Below are positions 48,406-59,384 of a DNA stretch of 64,000 bases, piece after piece. The notes beneath the pieces are model-generated. The model searched no databases. It was not told the DNA's origin and worked only from the letters and a program-made list of their open reading frames with translations. Positions within the stretch are counted from its first letter, which is position 1; each line of letters begins with the position of its first letter. The position numbers and the translations under genes are program-made. The stretch comes from Albifimbria verrucaria (lineage: Eukaryota; Ascomycota; Sordariomycetes; Hypocreales; Stachybotryaceae), in assembly GCA_020081605.1 (NCBI GenBank), contig JAHREC010000049.1:2542001-2606000 (forward strand), written 5' to 3'.

Positions 48406-49344
48406 ATGGCGCCCCTGAGCAAGAGACGTCGTACCGACAAGGCCGCTGCCGATGAGGAGCAGGACGCGGAGCCTCAGGTCGAGCAGAAATCCGAGCCTCA
48501 ATCGACCGAAGACAGCAACACACAGCAAGTGGAAGAACCAACAACCTCAGAACCCGCGGCCCAGCCCGAAAGCGAAAAGGTCGCTTCAGATCAGGATCCC
48601 GCTGCCAAGGCTAAAGACCGCATGGCACGGTTCAAGGCACTGCAGGCACGCGCCAAGAACTCCTCTGAGACGAACCTCAAGGAGGCTACTCGTGAATCTC
48701 AAAGGCTCGCTACCGATCCCAGCCAGCTGACTGCTTTGCACCGCAAGCACGCCATTGCATCACACAAGCTTCTCAAAGCCGACGTAGAGGATGCGGGCGA
48801 AGACTTTGAGCGCAAACGTGCCTGGGACTGGACTATAGACGAGAGCGAGAAGTGGGACAAGCGGATGAAGAAGAAGGCGGCGCACCGCGACAACACCGCT
48901 TTCGCAGATTACACTCAGGAGAGCAACAAGGTCTACAAGACGCAGCTGCGCAATATCAATCCTGACATGGAACGATATGAGAAGGACAGGATGGCCGCCA
49001 TTGAGAAGGCCGCGGCGACGGGAGGACTCGACATCGTGGAGACGGAAGATGGTGAGCTCATCGCCATCGACAAGGACGGATCTTTCTATTCGTCCGCCGA
49101 CAGCACCACATTCGCACAAAACAAGCCCGACAAAGCTGCGGTTGACCGCCTGGTGGCCGACATTCGGCGGGCGGAGGAGCAGAGGCTCAAGAAGCGAAAG
49201 GAGAGGATGGCAAGAAACGGCGACGAAGGCGATGTTACATACATCAACGAGAAGAACAAGCAGTTTAACCAGAAGCTGGCACGCTTCTACGACAAGTATA
49301 CTGCGGAGATCCGAGATAGCTTTGAGAGAGGTACTATGATATAA
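48406..49344 (+). CDS. SYF2: SYF2 pre-mRNA splicing factor
   Basis: Syf2 is a component of the Prp19-associated (NTC) complex in active spliceosomes. Single exon, unbroken, 312 residues. An acidic, Glu/Gln-rich disordered N-terminus (residues about 1-75, after MAPLSKRRRTDKAAADEE) is followed by the SYF2 domain: AKDRMARFKALQARAKNSS, a helical Lys/Glu region with RKRAWDWTIDESEKWDKRM, and the conserved end VTYINEKNKQFNQKLARFYD. It is longer than yeast Syf2 because of the N-terminal extension, as is usual in filamentous fungi. It is convergent with the COQ11-like gene, 119 bp away. One of the few genes above 700 bp here without a frame break. Confidence 0.93.
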   Translation: MAPLSKRRRTDKAAADEEQDAEPQVEQKSEPQSTEDSNTQQVEEPTTSEPAAQPESEKVASDQDPAAKAKDRMARFKALQARAKNSSETNLKEATRESQRLATDPSQLTALHRKHAIASHKLLKADVEDAGEDFERKRAWDWTIDESEKWDKRMKKKAAHRDNTAFADYTQESNKVYKTQLRNINPDMERYEKDRMAAIEKAAATGGLDIVETEDGELIAIDKDGSFYSSADSTTFAQNKPDKAAVDRLVADIRRAEEQRLKKRKERMARNGDEGDVTYINEKNKQFNQKLARFYDKYTAEIRDSFERGTMI

Positions 49345-49463
49345 TGGGGCGGGTGTTATAGAAACAAATTTTGCGGGTATTGGATTGGCCCTCGCGGGTA
49401 GTTTTGTTACAATTAGCGCTGCATACTTTAAGTGTTGTACAGACAGAATAATGAAACAGGATG

Positions 49464-50374
49464 CTACAGCATAGTCTTCCTCCATCCCTTGGTTGCGAGC
49501 TCTTCCAACTCTGGTGTCTCAACAGGTCCCTTAATGGATTCGTCGCTCAGCGCCTCGACAATGGCCTCGGCGACCATCTCGACCTTGACTGGCTTTGCTA
49601 CAGCAGCGCCCAGGACGTTCTTGAAAACATTGCCGGTGATTGTGTTGAACAGGCTACCAGCGCCGGCGCCGGCGGCCATGGCCATGGTGAAGGGACGGGA
49701 GCTGTCGTACATGAACGGAGGTCGGGCGAAGAAGGACCGCATTCCAGGGAACCTGGACTCGAGGATAGCCTCGGCCTCCCGCTTGGTTGTGATGTACCGC
49801 TGGGGCAGGATGGGAGCACCTGCGGCAGCGGAGACGTAGCAGAAGGCGCTGACCTTTTCGGCAGCGGCGTGCTCGGCGAGGACCACGGCACTGTCACGGT
49901 TCATGATCTCGTAGGAGAAAGCCTCAGCAGGGTTGACGTGCTCCTCGTCGAGGTTCTTGACGCCACGGTCATTGACTGGGGCAAAGGCCTTGCGTAGACC
50001 GGCGATGGGCGACTCCTTGCCGGAGACGACGCCCTTGTAGTCAGCCTCGAGGAGGATACCCATGCTGTGGACTACGTAGTCTGCGCCCTTGAGCAGTGGC
50101 GCGTACGTAGCAGGGCGCAAGATATCGCCACGCTCCCAGCTGACCTGATGCGACCAAGAGGGGCTGCTGGCGAGGAGGTGACGGTGTCCCATCGGGGCTC
50201 GCCGGAACGACTGGAGGGGTGTCAATATTTGAGCAGCTCGAGTATGTTACGCAGGATGGCGTGGCCTTACCTGATTGAAGTCACATCCCATCCTCGAGCT
50301 ACAGCATATTTACAGACGCGGGATCCAAGGAATCCGTTGCCGCCGCAAACGACCAGTCGCTTGGCTGCCGACAT
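49464..50374 (-). CDS. COQ11-like atypical SDR, mitochondrial (frame broken in this assembly)
   Basis: Exons are 50271-50374 and 49464-50210. The N-terminus MSAAKRLVVCGGNGFLGS holds the Rossmann motif GGNGFLG for NAD(P) binding. RSGEPRWDTV follows, then SWERGDILRPATYAPLLKG and the strand GADYVVHSMGILLEADY. SFFARPPFMYD and GPVETPELEELATKGWRKT make up the C-terminal part. This is the YLR290C/Coq11 family of NDUFA9-like SDRs, which associate with the coenzyme Q synthome in yeast. The function is inferred from family only. One base is missing near 50165 in CCCC. Restored length is 283 residues. It is divergent from YAF9. Confidence 0.85.
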
Positions 50375-51189
50375 GGTTGGTATGAAAAGTTATTGTGAGG
50401 CGGACGGCGATGGTCTGCTTGTGTTCCAGTGTCCTTCACCTCCAGCCTGAGCTCGTTACGCTTGTGAAGAACCGAGCAAAAGAGCAAACACCGGCTCAAT
50501 GTAATTGACGTACTGAGTTGAGCTTCAGTAGAGTTGGTCACTGAGCTTCGAGTATGAATCAGATATTCTTCGTCTCAAGGTGAGCTAATGCTTGTGCAGT
50601 CTTACGATGCCCCACACAAGCTTAAGCTTCCCTGTGTAATTGAGATGAGGTCAAGGGTTGAATAAACCTTGGTTCTCTGCGAGAAAGAATCAATCAACAA
50701 GCATGGGTCTTGTCGGTGAGAATCTTTGAAGGGTCGAGACACGACGCGGAACTTGGCCTGTAAAGAATAGATTCCAGGGAATATGCTCGACGTGCTAAGG
50801 GTGGAACGATCGCAGCAAAGCTCGATTTCTCGCCTGGATCTTGACGCAACCGCAAATCAAGACACTGTCGGGACCAAAGGTACACCGCAGTACCTGTCAA
50901 ATGCTATCCATCTCCATGACCCACACCATGATCCAGACGACCCGGAAGTACTGCAAAGTATAGCTTTAGTGCACAACCAACCACTAAATGCCCACTGATT
51001 GGTGCTCCTGAGCTCAGCGTCCTGCAAGGCTGACAAGGTCCGTCACTTTTTCCCCAACCTTGAGAAACTTCGACCTTGAACAAAGTCGACTCGACTCCAT
51101 TGCGCAGGTGGCCACGCGCCTCTACACTCCTTTCACGCACACTCTTCCGACTTCCTCCACTCCTTTATTCGCGAGCGCGCTCTCCCGCC
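50375..51189. promoter_or_regulatory. Divergent promoter of COQ11-like gene and YAF9
   Basis: 815 bp between divergent starts, no supported gene. The 120 bp before YAF9 is CT-rich. Regulatory role inferred from position. Confidence 0.45.
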
Positions 51190-52089
51190 ATGGCACCACC
51201 AAACCAGCTCGGCAAGCGCGTCAAGTTGACGCAGGTCCGCCGGCCCTTCGTCGTTGGCAGCACCGCTCTGCCCTTCTCCGATGCCAACCCGCGACCTGCT
51301 GGTGTTCCCGACAACCACACACACTCCTGGCAGGTTTTCGTCAAGGGCCTCGACGACACCGACATAACCTACTGGCTGAGGCGCGTGCAATTTAAGCTTC
51401 ACGAATCGATCCCAAATTACGTGCGGAGTACGTCTACCTTCTCTGTTCACCTGCCTATCCGCTCTTGGTTGCGCAAATCTCGCTAACATCGTCGCAGTGA
51501 TCGAAGGTGAACCAGGCAAGCCCTTTGTGGTCAACGAAACAGGCTGGGGTGAGTTTGACATCACTGTGAAGCTCTACTATGTCAACGACTCGGGAGAGAA
51601 GCCTCAGACACTCTACCACTACCTCCGCCTCCATCCCTTCGGCCGCACCGAGGAAGAGAAGCAAGCCATGATCACCGAAAATGGTGAGGTTCGTTCCTGG
51701 AGCTACGAGGAACAACTCTTCAACGAGCCTTACGAAGCATTCTACCAGCTGCTCACCACCGGAGCTGTGCCCAAGGGCTGGAAGCCGACCAACTCCGCTA
51801 GCGGAGGCAAGGGCAAGGGCAAGGGCAAGAACAGGCCTCCGCCCCTTTGCCTGCCTCGGATAGCGGCGAGGTTTGGGAGCGCACTGCCATGATCCCGAGC
51901 CACAACCGCCCCGGCCAGCCCTTCAGCCGCGAAACCGAGGCCGCCGAGATCAAGAAGCTGCAGGAGGCCCAGCGCAAGACGGAGGATATGTGCAAGCAGG
52001 TGCTCGCCGAGCTTAAGGACAAGGAGGAACAGCTTGCCAAGCTCAAGGCAGAGAACGCCGCTGCTGCCGCCGCCGCGAAGCCCGCTTAG
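51190..52089 (+). CDS. YAF9: YEATS-domain protein Yaf9 (frame broken in this assembly)
   Basis: Yaf9 is a shared subunit of NuA4 histone acetyltransferase and SWR1 remodeler and reads acylated histone H3 lysines. Exons are 51190-51427 and 51498-52089. The YEATS domain begins after MAPPNQLGKRVKLTQVRRP and contains HTHSWQVFVKGLDDTDITYW, LHESIPNYVRMIEGEPGKPF, ETGWGEFDITVKLYY, and the aromatic pocket region LYHYLRLHPFGRT. A low-complexity linker (GGKGKGKGKN, encoded by a GGCAAG repeat) precedes the C-terminal coiled coil (KKLQEAQRKTEDMCKQVL and then an Ala run). One base is missing near 51845 in CCCCTTT. Restored length is 276 residues. Confidence 0.94.
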
Positions 52090-53048
52090 GGAGTGACATC
52101 GCAGCGCCGTGCACAGCAGCAGAAACAACTAAAGCAGCAGCAGCCACAGGAGAACTATATTCAGACGAGAACCATGGCACGGAGAAGAAGACAAGCTTAG
52201 ACCGACCAGTTGCCATGTTCTGCTCGGCATCGGAGTAATTGCCGTCTTCTTGTCCGTAGGCGATAGCCGAAGGACCATGTATCGGAGGGTATCTGCTGCG
52301 TACTTAACCGTACCAATGCTGACGCGCCGAAGATGGCCCAAGTAGTCCTTGGAATATGGACGGCTGCGACGGCACCCTCATAAGCAGCAAGTGAAGTTAG
52401 TCTCCTGTAGGAGTTATCCCAACCAAGTACAAGTCGGCCATCTACCAGCAAATAAGCCAAATATCGAGCATCAATCCGGTGGACTAAGGCACCGTCAGGG
52501 TATGCCGGGTCATGGGACACTTGGGGCGGTATTATTATTATCTTTCTCTAGTGAGACAATGGCAACCAAAGACTGCAAGACCTCAATCATGATGGCGCCC
52601 CGGAGATTAAGACTCTAGTTAGGAGGGTTAACGAAGCGATAAATTTGATGAGATGGCATATTACTTGGCCTTTGGATTGTTAAACCAAAGAAATGCCAGA
52701 AAATAGAGTTGGCTTAGAGTAATGGAACATGGGAATATGAGTTGCTTCTACAAGTTATCATCTCTGCGAACTAGGTGATCATGCACTTGTTACGTATTGT
52801 TGGAAACACCATGGTGAAATGAAGATATCAAGTCTCTTTACACAACTTGGGTGGATACAATGGCTAGCATTTCACCTCTGTACAATCAGCTCTAGGGGAC
52901 AAAGTCTTGAATTTAGAAATACTAGACTAATAGTACAGGTATCTCCATGAAGGAAACCCCACACTTGACTATAGGAAACGCGATGCAGAAGCCCATTGCT
53001 ACAGAGGTTCATTGTGGGAACGGCGCTCCTGGATCCGTTGCAGCGCAT
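52090..53048. other. Intergenic downstream of YAF9
   Basis: No supported gene; AT-rich from about 52620 to 52950. It contains the 3' ends of YAF9 and of the secreted-protein gene. Confidence 0.45.
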
Positions 53049-53516
53049 TTAGATGACCACGCAGTTGAGCGAGCGGATTGTCTGCTCAATGGTGGTCTCG
53101 TTCTTCGACCAGTGGCCGTTGTTGTGTTCGCAATACTCGTCACTGTTTCCATTGATAAGCATGTGCATGAATGGTTCACGACGCGAAACATTGCTTACAT
53201 ATAGGCTGCGCATGCGGCAAAGGTTTCCGCAGGGACACGGAAAGACTTGGGCCTTTGATGTTCTGTTAGCATGTATGCAACGAGAAACTAGGAGCGAGAT
53301 GCTTTACTTGAAGTCAAGGGTAACGCAGCCCTTGTTGAAAGCGACCTTCTGGACAGTTCCGCCGTAGTTCTCCTCGGCGAAAACCTCGGCCTGGTGAAGT
53401 CAATGGTGAGTATATGTTTCGAGGCAAGCTGCCAACCCGTTCGGGCTTACCTTGCCGTGATCCTTCGCGGCCACGAGGCCGGCGAGGAGGAAGGGAACAA
53501 TTCGATAGGCGATCAT
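53049..53516 (-). CDS. Small secreted protein, 98 residues, candidate effector-like
   Basis: Four exons (53451-53516, 53308-53390, 53199-53252, 53049-53142) joined by three introns (about 54 to 60 nt) with GTAAGC/GTAAAG donors close into an exact 99-codon frame without added bases. The product starts MIAYRIVPFLLAGLVAAKDH, a clear signal peptide. The mature part (about 80 residues) contains AEVFAEENYGGTVQKVAFNK, GCVTLDFKPKSFRVP, AETFAACAAYIDEYC and a Cys near the end (SLNCVVI), four cysteines in all, plus HNNGHWSKNE. The family is not recognised. Size, secretion signal and cysteines fit a fungal effector-like protein, but that is inference; small secreted proteins also have other roles. The intron-rich layout hides it from a long-frame scan. 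Confidence 0.75.
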
Positions 53517-55556
53517 TTTGAGATTTTGGTGATTGATATTAGTGTGATAGGGCAGAAGGTAGCTGTGATGGGTAGTTGATAGTGAAAGATGCTTGATGGG
53601 ATTGTGATAGTCAAAAGGAGACAGACAGGATGGGAGTGACGGACCTTTATACACACGACCGCTAGCATTCTCGTATTTCTATGAGACAGTATTACGTCTA
53701 TATTCTACGTATTCATAATGCTCAACAAAAGATAGTGTTGTTTTGTCGCAGTCAACTAAGGCCTTCCATCCATCGTGTTAGCTTCAGTCATCAGGGTGAA
53801 GCACCATATGACAACTAGTCAAGACACAGTAGTCCAATTAGGATTCATGAAGCATTTTAGATGTCGGTTAGAGCCGGGCCAGTTTCGGGCCATCGCATGT
53901 GGGATCTTTGAAGGAGTTATCGCTGGCTTTACAGAATGCTTACACCACGATCCGTATTACCTGCTATCACTTCACGTTCTTCCCTCACAGCAGCCGTTCC
54001 TGCAATATGCCGCAATTGCCAGCGTACATTCAACTAAAATTTCATCTCAATCACATGTGTATAGGCTAGAATGGTCGGTTCTATTCAACCCGGCTGAGGG
54101 GCCTGACATGATGACTTGAATAGGGAGTTGAAGCTCCATCCGAGACATAAGCCATGTTTTACGCATTCAATCCAGGCATGGGCACAGGCGCACTACCGAG
54201 ATCCTGGGTCAAATAATGCTCGCTCGGCCTATTTATTCTACCGACGATCCGTTCCAAACAGGTATGCTGCATGGGGTGGTTCATAATTCGGCATGTCTCC
54301 CTTAGATGGTACCCCAGAGTACAGCTTAAGACACATGCGGCCGTATAGCAAGTCATAAATCCAAATAAAAGATACGGCCTCAAAGAATTTATAAGCAAAT
54401 AATGCATCATTTTCCTGCTTTTCTTGTTACAATGTTTGGTAATGTATTAGTTTTGACTGAGATACCATTGTCCAAGTGGCATTTGCGTCACTTTGTATCA
54501 TGAATAACGCAGCCGAAACTTGGTCCCTGTTCCGCCCCAACACATCTTGGGCCTCCTTGGTGTTAATTGGCCGCATTCAAGGTATGAATTATTTAGACGC
54601 TTTTGATCAACTATACCAGAGACCTACCCAGTGGTGGGCGAAATAAGGTGGGCTTAGATCATAGACCTTACATCTCTTTACGAAAACATGGCCTCTCCGG
54701 ACGTAACATTGGCGTCACTGTCTAGATTGGTGGTTATAATCTTACCGAACGGTCGAGGCAATGTTAGTCACTGCTCGGTGGTTTACAAAACTTGTCCAAC
54801 TGTCTTTACTGATGATACCCGTCGGCATGGAACAAGTTGCGATGGATTAGATACACTTCAGCCCGGAACACCTGTCTCGTAATACTCTTAATATTATCCA
54901 AGGTGGTCGTTGCATAAGACCCGCACTAATGGCAATAGAACTTTCGTGTTGCAATCACACGGCACATGAGAGATGCTGAATATCTTTGAACCATATAGAT
55001 TGGAGTTGTCTTTCTCGCGACACGCTAAACCCGCGCACATCGCAGCGGGAGCCTAAGGATATATCCATAATCCTACACATATACCCCGCTAGTATAATCT
55101 CAAGAACCATCTCTAACATTCCAACGCCAGTCCCGCTTCAAATTGATCGTGTTTTGTTCCCCTTACTTTTGATACATCCTTCTTCCCACGCACGCACTAG
55201 CATCCTCCCGGGACTGGCGGCAACCAAGACAAAAGAAAAAAAGTGTAGTAAGTGAGGCAAGCTGCTCGCAGCAACCAGGCCGGGGCGGTAACTCCTTTTA
55301 ACACCAGATATAAAGCATGTTCATCGAGTCATCCGCCCAGTCCAGCTGCTGGTCGTTCAAGCTTGCCTCCGTCAATGATCAAACAAGCGCCATTTTGTAG
55401 ATACATTATCAATATCGGCTATGCCGCGGTGTATCCAAGGAAATCGAAGTAATGAAAACGCCAGGTTAACATGGGCGCGATAACAAAAGAAAATGGAGCA
55501 GCGGCTGTTCCCCGTGTTATTATATACAGGCCGCGAGATGTTAATACAGTCTTGAC
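53517..55556. other. Gene-free stretch between the secreted protein and MDM34
   Basis: 2 kb with no supported gene. Only short frames without domains are seen; AT-rich parts lie around 53650-53760 and 54320-54480. MDM34 ends at 55557. Confidence 0.45.
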
Positions 55557-57665
55557 TTAGTGTGTAGCAGCTTCGTAAGCCGGGGGCGGCGGAATGCTGT
55601 CGGGCTCATCCCATGCATGTGGGTGGGCATTCTTCTCGTCGTACACGCGACGGGCGATTTCATCGGCCATCTTGTGAATCCACGCCTGCTCGTGGATCTC
55701 TGAGGATGTGTCTGAGCTGGAGCTAGTCTGCTCATGACTGATAACGCCTTGCTTTTCAAAGCGGGCGACCGACTTAGCTACAGCCTCACGCAGTGTGAGA
55801 GGCGAAATCTCCTGGGGAGATTTGGCTGAGGGTTGTGCGGGCTCTTGGTAGAGGTCGGCTCTCAGCGGTGGTCGCATGGGCGCGGCAGCTTTTTCGCTAG
55901 GCCTGAAACGCACCCTACTAGCTGTCAACTCTCCAACCGCCGCGACCTCAGCTTCTGGCTCCTCTGGGATAGAGTCGGACAGGATAGGCTCGGAGAATGG
56001 AACATTAACTGAGGCGGAATCTGAGCTAACTTCGGAGGCGCCGTCCACAGAACCTGCTTCTGACTTCGATCGTCGTAGATTGACAACACGGTGCTTCTTC
56101 TTGCGACCAGGTCGAGAGCGGTTTCCTGCGCCAAGCGCAAGCCCAGTCGTAGCCGAGTTCAAGCTGACGAGCGACGGCCGGGAAGGCAGATGACCGTGTG
56201 TGACACTTCCAGATTCGGAGAATGTGTAGGTTGTGCTGGCGCTAGGCGGCACTGATAGAGTTCTCGTTAGGCTGGGGGTAGAAGGAACTGGAGTCGCGCT
56301 CTCGGATCGATCGCCATAACCAGACCAAGCGCGGAATATCACGTCATGAATGCCTGGCGTGAAAGAGAGAAGGTTCGATGAGAGTCGTTCAAGGCAGCGA
56401 GCGAAAGCAGATTCTTCTGCGAGAACAGTGACTGCGTCTCTCCGCCATTGAGGCTCAATTCGGACACGACGTTGGGATCCAGCAAGTTCCCATTGGCATC
56501 CACAGGATCGAGCGGAGGGCTCGCGAAGGGGTCCACTCCTTCTCGTCGGAGTCCTCGGGTTGAGTTTCGGTACCCTTGTTAGCCTGGTCTGGGCACCACA
56601 ACTGGAGGGACAATTTGTGGATGATGGCAGGCAGCTCATCCATCATGAGGTTACGTAATTGCTGCTCAATGGTCCTCTGCAAATAATCGCGGACGAACTG
56701 AATTGAGTCAAAGGTCGACGAGACCTTGAGTGACTCAAGTGGGTCATTTCGAAAGACAAGGGTGAGGCCCTTTTGTTTGGAAAAGACGAGGATGATGAAG
56801 GCCGATAGTTTGATTTCCGACAGTGTGATCGAAAGGGGATGGTGAGGCCCGAAGCAGCTGCAAGCGGTTGTGGAGACGTAAAGGATGGCTTTGAGTAGAG
56901 ATAGGTGTTTAGAGGATTGGCCTGTTGTTTTGATATTAGCACCGCTATAGACCAAGCTCATCCCTGCGCGACGGCATTGACAATACCGTCCGGGGTCGAC
57001 GGAAAAGGAGGGAAGATGGAGAATCGCAATCTCGGGAGAATATGCATCGCGTCCGGGGTCTGTAAACAACAGACCATGGCGTTTGGGATGCTTTTCTGGA
57101 AAGGAAAAAATAGGTGGTGCTGTGGTGGCTTCACCATTGAGTGTGGTAGAAACCCCTCTTCGCAGCGGCGCGGTGGCGCCGACGGAAGATGGGCACCAAC
57201 GACACAAGATCAGACACTTGACTGATAGGGAACGCAGTAAATGTGCATTGGCTTATGCATAGCAAGAAAAACAATGTGTTTTGTGCTGAGTGAACGCGTG
57301 ATATCTCGGTGATAACGGGTGATTCGGATGATGTCGGAGGTGACGATGATTGTGCCGGGGTAGCTGATGACGCCCACAGGAGAATGACAACAACATACCT
57401 GGACTCTAGTTTTGAGCGTCAAAAAGGCATCGCCAGAATAACACATCTTAAAAATGCCACGGAACCTGTCCTCGGCAAGGTCACCAATTTCGAGAATCTC
57501 CAGGTCTGGGGGCACGGTGCCCAGGTTGAACTCGCTGACAAGAATGTCGTCAACGATGATCGGCGGCTTGGGCGACTTGTTCAGGGCCGTCGTGAGCAGG
57601 TCGCGAGCTTTCTTGTAGAACTCGGCGTCCGCCGTGAGCGGCGACCAGTTGAAATTGAAGGCCAT
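55557..57665 (-). CDS. MDM34: MDM34, ERMES complex subunit (frame broken in this assembly)
   Basis: Mdm34 is the mitochondrial outer-membrane subunit of ERMES, which tethers ER to mitochondria and moves lipids. Exon 1 is 57399-57665 ([20 protein letters not shown]) and exon 2 is 55557-56921. The SMP lipid-binding domain shows [34 protein letters not shown] across the splice junction, [20 protein letters not shown] and [20 protein letters not shown]. The C-terminal half has the conserved basic segment [17 protein letters not shown]. One-base losses lie near 56838 (CCCC), 56537 and 56365. Restored length is 544 residues. The intron (56922-57398, 477 nt) is several times longer than any other in the window. 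Confidence 0.95.
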
Positions 57666-59384
57666 GTTGAAATGGCGATTATTGTATCGCAACCATGGGG
57701 AACGGGGTTGTGTGCCGTTGGGAACCGGTAGCGGCGCGCAGCGCGATGAGGGCGAAAACGAATTGTCGCCGGGGCGAGCTGTTGGCCGAGGCCTTTTTTC
57801 TTGCTGCAAGGGATCGAAGGACGGATGCGCGATAAAGGAAGGGAGGCGGAGATGCGCAAGCAAAGACACAGGCGAGGCGCCGCGGTGGAGATGGAGATGG
57901 AGGTTGATGTTGAAGTCGCGGCGATGATTAAGGTCCAGCAGGATGGATTGAAAGGAAAAATTGAAAGCTCTGTCCAGGTACTTTTACTTAGGGCGCGGTG
58001 CGTGGTATGATCAAAGAAAAATCCAGGAGATGGATGACGCTAGGGAGACTAGTAAGGATGAACCCGCTATTCTGCTTGGAGGTTCGTCGGGTCTGGCAAG
58101 AAACACGCACGGAGCAAAGGCAGGCGTCTCACCCGTGGAGTTACAGTGCACGGAGCTCCGAAAAAACACATGGGCACTGTGCCATAGGAGCGTCCCGGGA
58201 ATGCGCGTCAGACGAGCAGAGAAGCTTCCAGGGGCCTCTGCTGAAGAGCTCCGCGTATGACCCACCCATATGCACTATAGCATAATACATGCGGGCGACC
58301 CGAGGTCTTTTCCCCACACCAAGAGCAGGACTGGCTGACACGATCATCCGAGCATTGAGTCGTCGTGTGACGCATAGCATCGGACCATGGGTTAGGAAGA
58401 CGGACCTGCAGGCCTCCCAGGTCTGTCTGGCCACTATTCATGCTGCGATGTTTTGAGGCTCTAAGCGGCCTCTGCTCCTCAAGCACAGCAATGCCGAGGC
58501 CTTTTCCCTTTGTTTCCACTGCTCGCTGGGAGGCATGACTTGACTAGACAGGGTCCATTCAGCGTCATGTAGTTCATGCAGTGGGCAAAAGGGTGGGACT
58601 CACAACCCTAGATCGAATGCTTGGGTTTGTCCTATGAGATCCAGGCCTCTGGCGAAACAGACCCAAAGTCTCTAGACCTCATGTGCTGAAGCCCATAGTT
58701 TACTACTGCGCTATCATGTAGTTACATGGGATGCTTCATAGTCCTGCCAGCTAGGTGCATTCATTGTTCTAAAGCTAAAGTGTTGGATAGAAGCTTGTTG
58801 GCTTTAAAAAGAGACAGTCATGTTTATATATATATATATATATATATATGCATGTATGTATGTAACCCACAGGTGTACCTCTCCAGATTGAAGCTACCGT
58901 GACACAATATGTCAGGTTGCCTGTCTAGGTACGATGGCTTCATATTTCAACAAAACGCACTTGCTGGTTGAAACGTCATGTAGGCAGAGGGCACATATCT
59001 AATCTCCCTGTTTTGCATCATCCGACGTACACATTCGTCATACATTGCAAACTCTTCAAGAGTTGCCATAAGTTCGATCGCCAAATATGTGGTTTTGAAC
59101 ACTACGTTATTTACAACTTGGTCTCAAAGCCACGTCTAGTCTATAACCAAGCGCTCATGGTATGACTACTTTGTTCTATACAGTATTGTTATCGTGACGC
59201 AGGTACACAATGAAAAGCTACCAATCGATCTTGTAATGCTTCGTCTACGATGATGTATTAATGAATTGGCATAACTAGTATATATGACGCTATGACTTTC
59301 CTCTGGCATTTCTTGAATTCGTGGCTTTCGAGTCAATCTTACTTCAATAATTTTCCTAGGCTATCTCTCTCATAAATTGCGAAT
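57666..59384. other. Gene-free stretch between MDM34 and the protease relic
   Basis: No supported gene. 57700-57960 is the MDM34 upstream region. A TA-dinucleotide repeat is listed separately. The DNA becomes AT-rich from about 58700. Confidence 0.5.
58825..58862. repeat. (TA)n then (TGTA)n microsatellite
   Basis: About 25 bp of alternating TA followed by GCATGTATGTATGTA, seen directly. Its boundary coincides roughly with the start of the AT-rich accessory segment. Confidence 0.9.

Noticed and set aside
48406..49485. Long minus-strand frame (241 residues) antisense to SYF2
   Set aside because: It is the shadow of the conserved SYF2 frame and encodes no plausible protein.
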